Origin: Oceanospirillaceae bacterium UBA7410
GTDB taxonomy: Bacteria; Pseudomonadota; Gammaproteobacteria; Pseudomonadales; Balneatricaceae
Reading direction: 5' to 3'
Length of the DNA stretch: 5,575 nucleotides
NCBI GenBank assembly: GCA_002470565.1
Contig: DKMQ01000043.1
Coordinates: 1-5,575, forward strand
Under the pieces are notes generated by a model that ran no database searches, was not told the origin of the DNA, and worked only from the letters and a program-made list of their open reading frames with translations. The position numbers and the translations under genes are program-made. Below are positions 1 to 5,374 of this stretch, one piece after another; the stretch's first letter is position 1; each line of letters opens with the position of its first letter.

Positions 1-35
1 TATACATATATAAAATCTGAAACCCCGGAAATAAA

Positions 36-356
36 ATGCTCCAATTCACACCCTACACTGTAGACAAAGAAGCCATAATAAACCCACATATTAGGGTGTC
101 CAACATACTTGAACCCATTGATGAAAGCATTATATTCAGCTATCACCTAGGGGAATTTCCAGGTAGTGACCAAGGCATTATGCTGACGCTATATTACTTT
201 GATGTGGATTCCTTAGGTGAGTTACTTTATATTAATTTTATGCGCTTACCAAAGTGGTTAATTCGCTACATTAAAGAAGGCAATAGCATTGAGATTGTCG
301 ATGACTTAAAGAATATATGCATAGATCTTCATCCTCAAAAAATGAATCACGCTTAG
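36..356 (+). CDS. Small hypothetical protein, 106 aa
   Basis: I do not recognise this protein and assign no function. The frame is closed upstream by a TGA at 18-20, so the ATG at 36 is the first possible start. A GGAA at 27-30, five bases upstream, is an acceptable ribosome binding site, and a TATA-rich stretch (1-16, with TATAAA at 9-14) could be a -10 region whose -35 lies outside the window. The product is soluble-looking, without a signal peptide or membrane segment. It alternates short hydrophobic stretches with acidic residues, and its middle part (about residues 47-74) is aromatic- and leucine-rich. The composition looks like a small mixed alpha/beta cytoplasmic protein. It stands alone on the plus strand and converges on the RDD gene with 17 bases between the stops. 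It is probably real because of its length, start signals and protein-like composition, but it could be lineage-restricted. Confidence 0.6.
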   Translation: MLQFTPYTVDKEAIINPHIRVSNILEPIDESIIFSYHLGEFPGSDQGIMLTLYYFDVDSLGELLYINFMRLPKWLIRYIKEGNSIEIVDDLKNICIDLHPQKMNHA

Positions 357-358
357 CC

Positions 359-384
359 ATCTAATTCATTAGATTATATTAGAT
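359..384. terminator. AT-rich hairpin between convergent genes (weak candidate terminator)
   Basis: ATCTAAT at 359-365 is followed after two bases by its exact inverse ATTAGAT at 368-374, and a second ATTAGAT lies at 378-384. The first arm can therefore pair with either copy. The element lies between the stop of the small plus-strand gene and the end of the RDD gene. The stem is AT-rich and no clear T-tract follows, so a terminator role is only a guess from position. Confidence 0.25.
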
Positions 385-985
385 GTCCTGGTTGACCATT
401 TTTTCCTGCAAATTCCCTATTAACAACAACAGTGCCAGCAATAAAATCATGTATGGCGCGATTTCGTTTGTTTATCAATAAGAAAAAAGCTTCACTGAAA
501 AGCCAAATTAGGTATCTGCTTGCTACCAAATCATACCAGGATGGATAAAGTGGTATCAGATATCCTAACCTCTCCATCCAATCCACTGCCACATAGGCTT
601 GAGGACTAGCATCAGATAACGCGATAAAAAGACCCGTCATAAACAAGGCTACAAAAGCCATATCTACAGATAAGCGCAATACAGCTTGCTTTAAGCCAAT
701 AGACGATCCATCAGGGTTGGTAACCTTAATTTTTAAAACCATTTTTCCTATAGTAGCGCCATAAAAGAAATTAAAATAAACGGCATACCCAAACGCTAAT
801 ATAATAACGACAGCAAGGCCAAACACCGCGGCAGTAATAGATGAATTGAAAATAACGTAACAAAATAACACCATAGGTGCCAACATAATAAGATCTATAA
901 TCACCGCCAATGCACGGGGCCACAGTCCCGAAAAGACTTTATAGCTACCCGCATAATTGGTATTTTCAGTTGGTAAAAAATCCAC
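374..985 (-). CDS. RDD family membrane protein, 203 aa
   Basis: This is an integral inner-membrane protein of the RDD family (Pfam RDD), whose biochemical role is mostly unknown; a few members have been linked to ion transport. The family signature is present: Arg24 and Asp31 at the first membrane segment (RALAVIIDLIML), the loop motif YGATIGKMVLKIKV at 75-88 followed by NPDG, and the C-terminal RAIHDFIAGTVVV at 176-188. Membrane segments are likely near residues 26-46, 52-74, 105-123 and 157-171. The start is a GTG (minus strand at 985) with a good AAGGAA (991-996) five bases upstream; there is no nearby ATG alternative. The insert between segments 3 and 4 (about 124-156, aromatic-rich) makes it somewhat longer than minimal RDD proteins. 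It lies 139 bases downstream of the TSUP gene on the same strand, so co-transcription is possible but not shown. Family call is secure; function is not. Confidence 0.9.
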   Translation of the reverse strand: MDFLPTENTNYAGSYKVFSGLWPRALAVIIDLIMLAPMVLFCYVIFNSSITAAVFGLAVVIILAFGYAVYFNFFYGATIGKMVLKIKVTNPDGSSIGLKQAVLRLSVDMAFVALFMTGLFIALSDASPQAYVAVDWMERLGYLIPLYPSWYDLVASRYLIWLFSEAFFLLINKRNRAIHDFIAGTVVVNREFAGKNGQPGHLI

Positions 986-1124
986 TATTATTCCTTAAAC
1001 CGCATCAACCCTAGGCCAGATAAAAAACTCACTTTACATTAGCCAACAATATATCAATAACCCGTATTACACAATAAATATAAGCAAATTAATAAACTAG
1101 AGTCCTGCTCTTTAAACAAATATT

Positions 1125-1883
1125 TTACCCGTAAGCTTTAAACAGTAAATTGATCGACATAAAGAAACAAACCGCTACAACAACAGGCTTAATAAGTGTG
1201 GAGCCGTTGTTCAAAATCATACGAGCCCCAAGCATTGCCCCAATAAACTGTCCAAACATCATAATAAAGCCAGCTACCCAATTAACATCGCCAAAAATAA
1301 CAAAGTAAGATAGTGAAGAAATGTTGCTAACAAAATTTAAAATCTTTGCATTGGCCGTAGCTTTAGGCAAGCCATACCCTAGCAGCATTACAAAAGCTAA
1401 GGCCATGAAGCTACCTGTGCCAGGGCCAAAAAAGCCGTCATAAAACCCAAGGAATGGAGTAACAAATAGGGCAAATGAAACTACTTTAATTTTTTCTTGC
1501 CTATCTTCATCATTTATATTGGGCGAAAAGAGAAAATATAACCCCATGCATATCAGCAATATGGGTAACATTATAATAAGGTGTTGAGTGTTTATCTGCA
1601 GTAATAGCCAGCTACCAAAAACAGAGCCTATAAACGTGGCAAGAATAGCCAGCCTCATTTGTTTAAGGTTGACAGTTTTTTTTCTAATGAAATAAAGTGA
1701 TGCTGTTAGTGTGCCTACACTGCCTTGAAGCTTATTGGTAGCCAAAGCAGACACAGGAGAAAGGCCTGCCAATATTAATATTGGGATTGTGATTAGCCCA
1801 CCACCGCCAGCTATCGCGTCTACCCAACCTGCTATTATTGCAACAACAAACAATAACGTCAGTATTTCAAACCCAAACTCCAC
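1125..1883 (-). CDS. yfcA: TSUP family (TauE/SafE) permease, YfcA-like
   Basis: This is a polytopic inner-membrane protein of the TSUP (TauE/SafE) family, which moves sulfur-containing or organic anions; the substrate of YfcA-type members is not established. From the GTG start it has 252 residues and shows the two internally related halves typical of the family: GWVDAIAGGGGLITIP at about 19-34 with ATNKLQG at 48-54, and GFYDGFFGPGTGSF at about 146-159 with ATANAKILN at 175-183. It resembles E. coli YfcA over the whole length as I recall that sequence, including the YFIRKK and EDRQ stretches. I prefer the GTG at 1883 because AAGGAA (1891-1896) stands seven bases upstream and the resulting N-terminus (MEFGFEILTLL) is typical. 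An in-frame ATG at 1922 with AGGTGG nine bases upstream would add 13 residues. It is transcribed divergently from the SDR gene. Family call is secure; the substrate cannot be deduced. Confidence 0.92.
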   Translation of the reverse strand: MEFGFEILTLLFVVAIIAGWVDAIAGGGGLITIPILILAGLSPVSALATNKLQGSVGTLTASLYFIRKKTVNLKQMRLAILATFIGSVFGSWLLLQINTQHLIIMLPILLICMGLYFLFSPNINDEDRQEKIKVVSFALFVTPFLGFYDGFFGPGTGSFMALAFVMLLGYGLPKATANAKILNFVSNISSLSYFVIFGDVNWVAGFIMMFGQFIGAMLGARMILNNGSTLIKPVVVAVCFFMSINLLFKAYG

Positions 1884-1890
1884 TGAAGTG

Positions 1891-1896
1891 TTCCTT
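1891..1896 (-). promoter_or_regulatory. Ribosome binding site deciding the TSUP start
   Basis: The minus strand reads AAGGAA here, seven bases before a GTG at 1883-1881. The same hexamer serves the GTG start of the RDD gene (991-996). It supports the shorter TSUP protein over the ATG at 1922, although that ATG has its own AGGTGG. Confidence 0.5.
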
Positions 1897-1947
1897 CTTT
1901 TAAAAAGATTTTCTAAAGCCATGCTATTAAACCACCTGCCACACTTA

Positions 1948-1972
1948 AAACCTATTAAAAACGAATGGGTTT
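1948..1972. repeat. Imperfect 9-bp inverted repeat upstream of TSUP
   Basis: AAACCTATT (1948-1956) and AATGGGTTT (1964-1972) are inverse copies with a single mismatch, separated by the seven bases AAAAACG. It sits just upstream of the TSUP gene (26-50 bases before the ATG at 1922), so it could be an operator or a leader hairpin. There is no direct evidence for either. Confidence 0.35.
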
Positions 1973-2133
1973 GGGGCTAACATCATACTTAAAACTGATC
2001 TCAATTTACGGGGGGATTACAATTCGTTTAGGGATGACTCACATAATGTTCAAAAACGAGCTAGACCATGATATTGATTAACAAAGCCCCTCTATAGCAA
2101 TAATAATTTTATCAACGTAGTATTTATAAATAT

Positions 2134-2143
2134 CACCTAGGTG
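2134..2143. promoter_or_regulatory. Operator-like palindrome CACCTAGGTG upstream of SDR
   Basis: This is a perfect 10-bp palindrome, 43 bases before the SDR start codon. It lies four bases after a TATAAA (2125-2130) that could be a -10 element, which would put the palindrome at about +1, a common repressor position. Two 8-bp AT palindromes flank it. The binding protein is unknown; the role is inferred from symmetry and position. Confidence 0.4.
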
Positions 2144-2186
2144 CCTTTAAATATTTGCTAAAACTTAGCCTGTAGGGAAAATTATA

Positions 2187-2945
2187 ATGACTCAACCCAT
2201 GTTTGCCTTATACCCAAGCCTCAAAGATAAAACAGTATTTGTCACAGGTGGGGCATCGGGTATAGGTGCAGAAATTGTCAGTAGCTTTGCCGCCCAAGGG
2301 GCAAAAGTTGGGTTTGTGGATTTAGATCACGCCAAAAGCAAAGCGCTAGCCAACACATCAGATAACATCTCCTATGAACTGTGTGACCTTACCGACATAA
2401 AAAGCCTACAAGCTGCTTTGGCAAAATTAGCCACCAAGCTTGGGCCTGCTACAGTGCTGGTTAATAATGCAGCCAACGATGACCGCCATAGCTGGCAAGA
2501 CATTACTCCAGAGTATTGGGATGAGCGCTTGCAAACTAATCTACGACATCAGTTTTTTGCTATGCAGTGCGTAGCTCCAGGCATGATCACTGCAGGTGGC
2601 GGGTCTATCATTAACATGGGATCTAACAGTTGGCATGAAACAGGTGGTGGATTTCCAGCGTATGCAACGGCTAAAGCAGCCGTGCACGGACTGACCAGAA
2701 CAATGGCTCGTGACTTAGGTGTACACCGTATCCGAGTTAATACTGTAGTGCCGGGTTGGATTATGACTGATAGGCAAAAACAACTGTGGGCCACTCCTGA
2801 AACACTAGAAAAACAGCGACAAAGGCAATGCTTACCCGACTTAATAGAGCCCGTTTATGTTGCAAGAATGGTTGTTTTTTTAGCCTCAGACGATTCGGCC
2901 ATGTGTTCTGCCAATAACTATATGGTGGAAGCTGGGTCTATATAA
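2187..2945 (+). CDS. SDR family oxidoreductase, probable aldose 1-dehydrogenase, 252 aa
   Basis: This is a cytoplasmic NAD(P)-dependent classical short-chain dehydrogenase. Visible SDR motifs are the cofactor loop TGGASGIG at 20-27, Asp45 at the end of strand 2 (suggests NAD preference), Asp67 (CDL), NNAA at 93-96, Asn118, the likely catalytic Ser146, and Tyr159/Lys163 (YATAK). Several stretches match what I recall of Caulobacter D-xylose 1-dehydrogenase: the N-terminal YPSLK, NDDRH at 97-101, YWDERLQTNLRH at 110-121, VAPGM at 129-133, QCL near 214 and FLASDD at 231-236. It probably oxidises a sugar such as xylose, arabinose or galactose to its lactone, but the exact substrate cannot be read from sequence. 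A good AGGGAA (2174-2179) lies seven bases before the ATG. The C-terminus ends AGSI, where relatives usually have AGW. No lactonase, dehydratase or sugar transporter gene is adjacent, so the gene stands alone. Confidence 0.9.
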   Translation: MTQPMFALYPSLKDKTVFVTGGASGIGAEIVSSFAAQGAKVGFVDLDHAKSKALANTSDNISYELCDLTDIKSLQAALAKLATKLGPATVLVNNAANDDRHSWQDITPEYWDERLQTNLRHQFFAMQCVAPGMITAGGGSIINMGSNSWHETGGGFPAYATAKAAVHGLTRTMARDLGVHRIRVNTVVPGWIMTDRQKQLWATPETLEKQRQRQCLPDLIEPVYVARMVVFLASDDSAMCSANNYMVEAGSI

Positions 2946-2971
2946 AACAGCTGATATCCATCATTTTAGCC

Positions 2972-2994
2972 TGTGTTATCGATGCTTAACCACA
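2972..2994. terminator. Weak hairpin between convergent SDR and ACT genes
   Basis: TGTGTTA (2972-2978) can pair with TAACCACA (2987-2994), with one bulged C and an eight-base loop. It fills the short gap between the two convergent genes, as a bidirectional terminator would. No strong T-tract follows on either strand, so this is tentative. Confidence 0.25.
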
Positions 2995-2997
2995 TGT

Positions 2998-3399
2998 TCA
3001 ATGTAAGTCACCAAATTCTGTCAACGCGTAAAGGGCCTCCTCAGCTTTGGCTGATTGCACAAAGATATGATCATGATAATAGGCTGCAATAACGTTGGCA
3101 CTAATGCCTTTATCCGCTAGTTTTTTGGATACAGCCGCTGTTAACCCCACAGCTTCTAAGCTTGAATGCACCGTTAAGGTAATTTGACGAAATGAACCTT
3201 CAAACTTCAAGCCTGCCCCTTGCGCTAAACTTTTTTCCAAAACTAAAGTTAGGCCTTCCTGCTCTGTAAATGTGGCTAATGGACTAAGCGAAATATAGTC
3301 CGCTAATCTGCCAGAAACAGTACAAAACACAAACTCCTGTGCTAATAACTTTGGTTCCATTGAGCTTAAAAGCTCATCTAACTCTGTAATTCCTGACAT
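2998..3399 (-). CDS. ACT domain protein, COG3602 (DUF2241) type, 133 aa
   Basis: This is a small cytoplasmic protein made of two ACT-like halves, of the group formerly called DUF2241 (COG3602). The N-terminal half (about 1-65) has the family's opening MSGITELDELLSSMEP and the strand FVFCTV at 23-28. The C-terminal half (about 66-130) has the ACT pattern: HSSLEAVGLTAAVSKKLAD at 78-96, then GISANVIAAYYHDHIFV at 98-114. ACT domains usually bind amino acids or other small ligands and regulate a partner; no ligand is known for this group to my knowledge. No catalytic domain is attached. It lies 95 bases downstream of the DUF711 gene on the same strand, which suggests a joint role. No good ribosome binding site lies at normal distance from the ATG; AAGGAA (3416-3421) is 16 bases away and better placed for an ATT nine bases upstream of it. 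Family call is good; role unknown. Confidence 0.85.
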   Translation of the reverse strand: MSGITELDELLSSMEPKLLAQEFVFCTVSGRLADYISLSPLATFTEQEGLTLVLEKSLAQGAGLKFEGSFRQITLTVHSSLEAVGLTAAVSKKLADKGISANVIAAYYHDHIFVQSAKAEEALYALTEFGDLH

Positions 3400-3415
3400 C
3401 TTTCTAATCTCTGTC

Positions 3416-3421
3416 TTCCTT
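3416..3421 (-). promoter_or_regulatory. Displaced ribosome binding site of the ACT gene
   Basis: AAGGAA on the minus strand is 16 bases before the annotated ATG (3399) but exactly seven bases before an in-frame ATT (3408-3406). Either the site is used at poor spacing or a rare ATT start adds three residues (M-R-K). Since family members begin with MSG-like sequence as I recall, the ATG remains the default. Confidence 0.35.
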
Positions 3422-3453
3422 ATACTTTACTTAATAGACATATACTCTTAAAG

Positions 3454-3493
3454 CCTATCAGAATCTTTATCTATCAGCCTATTAACCTATCAA
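3454..3493. repeat. Degenerate 8-bp-period repeat between DUF711 and ACT genes
   Basis: Read in steps of eight, the sequence is CCTATCAG, AATCTTTA, TCTATCAG, CCTATTAA, CCTATCAA. Four of the five units fit a CCTATCAR consensus with no more than two changes. On the transcribed strand the unit reads like YTGATAGG. It begins one base after the DUF711 stop codon and lies entirely in the intergenic gap. It may be a decayed microsatellite or an array of protein or RNA binding sites. Confidence 0.5.
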
Positions 3494-3494
3494 T

Positions 3495-4724
3495 CTAAGG
3501 CACAGCAAGAACCGCACAATTACACAGATCATCACTTTCAAATGCCGTTAAATCACCCGCTTTAAGCCCAGGTACCGGGAATAAACGCACTGTAAGTGGT
3601 TTATTCAGCCGATAGGCCATGGTTCCTGTATCTCTCATGAGTGCTGAAATTTTTTCTGCAGGTGTATTGCCAGGTATAGGCACCGTGTCTAGCCCAATGC
3701 CGCAAACAGCGCTATAGGTTAATAAAGAACGTATATCAAACTGCGCATCAATACTGCCCTCAGCAAGCCCTGTGTCCTCTGTTAGCGCAAGCATTAAACC
3801 AGAAAAGCCTACAAGGTCAACATCTTTAATAGATTTGAATACTTTAGTCAGTAGTGAAGACACCTCCACAGTGCCTGCTGCTCCAAAATACTCAACACCC
3901 ATTAGTGTGTATAGCTGCGTCATGCTTGCGCAATCTTTAGACGGCGCAGCAGAGCTATCAAAACCAGAAAAGGCATAAGACTTGTCACAATTTTCAGTTT
4001 CAATAATATGATTAATAGCTGAAATGTGATGTTGTAGCGCACCACTCATGCCCTCGTAGTAGTCTTTAAATCGCTCGTTGTGATTCTTATGGGGCGTCTG
4101 ATTACATTCTTTAAGTGCATCAACTAGAAGGTCAGGCGTCTCTAAGCCAATCACAAACCGATTACCTAGCTCCTTGTGGTGGTAACTTGCAGGAAAGTAG
4201 GGAATGAGAGGATCACAATTAAAATTAACCGTAAAATTAAAATTACCCTCACCTCTAGGTGTGATCACGCTAATGTGCTGAACAGCTTTTACGCAGTGTT
4301 CAATGAGACTGTTATCTAAAACCCCATGCTCATCAAGCTTAACATTGACACATACATTGCATAAATCACCAAACTCCTTGATTAGCTCGGGTAGAAGCTC
4401 TATTTCTTCTTTAGATCTAGCTTCACCAATCGCAAATCTAACTCTCATACCCAAGTCACTAGATTCTGTTAACAAGGCACTTAAGTAACTTAAGTCTGTT
4501 CTAGCGCTTTCTAAATTTTGAGTATTTAAATATTCACCAAAAGGGTTAGTGACGATTCTTATAGACTGAACGGTATAACCTTTCACACTGAACTTTGACG
4601 TCAAATTTAAACAAAATTGCGACGCTTTTTTTATTTCATCTTTCCAAGTGGCTTTATTTTTATCCAAAGAAATAAACGTAGTGATGGTGCGGATTTTACA
4701 AAGGGTTTTATCTTTATAGGTCAT
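3495..4724 (-). CDS. DUF711 family protein, 409 aa
   Basis: This is a soluble protein of the DUF711 family (related to UPF0210, often labelled 'PFL family protein' in databases), with no established activity. Family hallmarks are KIRTITTFI near the N-terminus (10-18), FNFTVNFNCDPLIPYFP at 162-178, FSGFDSSAAPS at 252-262, GFSGLMLALTEDTGLAE at 306-322 and the strongly conserved tail YSAVCGIGLDTVPIPGNTP at 337-355 followed by KPLTVRLFPVPG at 375-386. Cys341 and Asp346 in that tail look invariant and may be active-site residues. The RVxGY-type glycyl radical motif of true pyruvate formate-lyases is absent, so that label should not be read as activity. It is shorter than UPF0210 proteins (about 450 residues). 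The ATG has an AGGA (4731-4734) six bases upstream. It lies between a DUF3299 gene (54 bases upstream) and an ACT gene (95 bases downstream) on one strand. Family call is secure. Confidence 0.88.
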   Translation of the reverse strand: MTYKDKTLCKIRTITTFISLDKNKATWKDEIKKASQFCLNLTSKFSVKGYTVQSIRIVTNPFGEYLNTQNLESARTDLSYLSALLTESSDLGMRVRFAIGEARSKEEIELLPELIKEFGDLCNVCVNVKLDEHGVLDNSLIEHCVKAVQHISVITPRGEGNFNFTVNFNCDPLIPYFPASYHHKELGNRFVIGLETPDLLVDALKECNQTPHKNHNERFKDYYEGMSGALQHHISAINHIIETENCDKSYAFSGFDSSAAPSKDCASMTQLYTLMGVEYFGAAGTVEVSSLLTKVFKSIKDVDLVGFSGLMLALTEDTGLAEGSIDAQFDIRSLLTYSAVCGIGLDTVPIPGNTPAEKISALMRDTGTMAYRLNKPLTVRLFPVPGLKAGDLTAFESDDLCNCAVLAVP

Positions 4725-4737
4725 ATCTATTCCTGCT

Positions 4738-4782
4738 GTGATGAGGGAAAACTATACCATTGCTGGCAGAAGCCCTCATCAC
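4738..4782. repeat. Perfect 10-bp inverted repeat between DUF3299 and DUF711
   Basis: GTGATGAGGG (4738-4747) and CCCTCATCAC (4773-4782) are exact inverse copies separated by 25 bases. In the minus-strand transcript the first arm contains the DUF3299 stop (TGA, followed in frame by a second TGA). The second arm ends three bases before the AGGA ribosome binding site of DUF711. No T-tract follows, so a simple intrinsic terminator is unlikely. A regulatory hairpin, a processing site or a dyad operator would fit. Confidence 0.6.
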
Positions 4783-5360
4783 TCTATATAAGGTTCAATC
4801 AACTGAACATCCATAGCATAGGCCGACTGCACATCCACACCATTAGCTACTCCCGATTCTGTGAGCTCGCTTTGTGAACGTGTGGTGCTAAGTGTGCCTG
4901 TAATCCACACTGGTAAATATATGCTTTCAAACTTAGTACCTGTTTTTAGTTTGCCATAAATGATCTGATTAGCAGGTGGAGGTGGCGTGTGTGTGCATGC
5001 GCCAAAATAAGGCACAAGTAAAAATTCCTTAAGCAAGGTGTCACTAAACTCTAGTGGTAGCACAAAGCCTGGTATTCTTACCTGCTGCCCATCAAAGGCT
5101 TCCACCACAGGTGCAGCATCAAACATGGCTTGTACACTTTGCTCTAAAATCACCAGCTCGGCTTCAGAAAGGGCGTAATATTCTTCATCCGTCATGTCTT
5201 CAAAGGCTTGGTTTGGATTCCAGTCTTGAGGAATTAATACCTCCCAATCTATTTCAGTTATGTCAGCTGCGAAGGCTTTGCTACCTATAAAACAAGACAG
5301 CACTATAGTAAGTGCCCAGACGAGCAAGAAGTGGCTATAGGTAACATTAATATTTTTCAT
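4779..5360 (-). CDS. Secreted DUF3299 protein, 193 aa
   Basis: This is an exported protein of family DUF3299. Residues 1-31 form a signal peptide with a hydrophobic core (11-26) and an AFA cleavage site after Ala31; VLSC at 20-23 is a poor lipobox, so lipidation is possible but less likely. The mature part carries the family core: IDWEVLIP at 37-44, RIPGFVLPLE at 95-104 and VPYFGACTHTPPPPANQ at 116-132, whose Cys122/His124 could bind metal (inference). DUF3299 genes commonly sit at the end of operons with an ABC ATPase, an FtsX-like permease and a DUF2796 protein; in Vibrio cholerae such a set is, from memory, the zinc uptake system ZrgABCDE. Here it follows the permease by 14 bases, consistent with that. 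I chose ATG at 5360; a TTG one codon upstream is less likely. A weak AAGAA-type ribosome binding site precedes it, so translation may be coupled to the permease. Confidence 0.85.
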   Translation of the reverse strand: MKNINVTYSHFLLVWALTIVLSCFIGSKAFAADITEIDWEVLIPQDWNPNQAFEDMTDEEYYALSEAELVILEQSVQAMFDAAPVVEAFDGQQVRIPGFVLPLEFSDTLLKEFLLVPYFGACTHTPPPPANQIIYGKLKTGTKFESIYLPVWITGTLSTTRSQSELTESGVANGVDVQSAYAMDVQLIEPYIE

Positions 5361-5374
5361 CAAATTCTTCTATG

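Larger units (their letters stand above)
1884..2186. other. Divergent intergenic region between TSUP and SDR genes
   Basis: This stretch of about 300 bases has no convincing gene of its own; only the optional 13-codon extension of the TSUP gene (1884-1922) could be coding. It must contain the divergent promoters. Visible structure: an imperfect 9-bp inverted repeat (1948-1972), a run of six G at 2010-2015, the palindrome TTTATAAA at 2123-2130, the perfect palindrome CACCTAGGTG at 2134-2143, and AAATATTT at 2149-2156. No clear sigma-70 promoter with both boxes and a 16-18 base spacer was found by eye; TATAAA at 2125-2130 is a possible -10 for the SDR gene. Confidence 0.6.

Noticed and set aside
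141..151. TATCACCTAGG shared between 141-151 and 2131-2141
   Set aside because: The first copy is inside the small coding gene and lacks the second half of the palindrome; an 11-base match here is probably chance.
1099..1124. Short AGAG/CTCT stem downstream of the TSUP gene as a terminator
   Set aside because: Only three to four contiguous pairs around the loop and no T-tract directly after it on the minus strand; too weak.
1735..1980. Plus-strand open frame of 81 codons opposite the TSUP start
   Set aside because: It mostly overlaps the well-supported TSUP gene in antisense and has a proline/serine-rich, low-complexity translation without family features; a shadow frame.
2074..2102. TTGATT at 2074-2079 with TATAGC or GCAATA downstream as an SDR promoter
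   Set aside because: TATAGC is only 13 bases away and the hexamer at 17 bases (GCAATA) is a poor -10, so I do not call it.
2183..2188. TATAAT as a -10 promoter box
   Set aside because: It overlaps the SDR start codon and follows the ribosome binding site, so it cannot serve this gene except as a leaderless start, which the AGGGAA argues against.
2549..2794. Minus-strand open frame of 81 codons inside the SDR gene
   Set aside because: Antisense to the conserved catalytic part of the SDR; no independent signals.
3495..4724. Reading the DUF711 protein as a pyruvate formate-lyase or glycyl radical enzyme
   Set aside because: The database label 'PFL family' exists for relatives, but no RVxGY-like glycyl radical motif is present and no activating enzyme is nearby.
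4617..4877. Plus-strand open frame of 86 codons across the DUF711-DUF3299 junction
   Set aside because: Overlaps both genes in antisense and its translation looks random.
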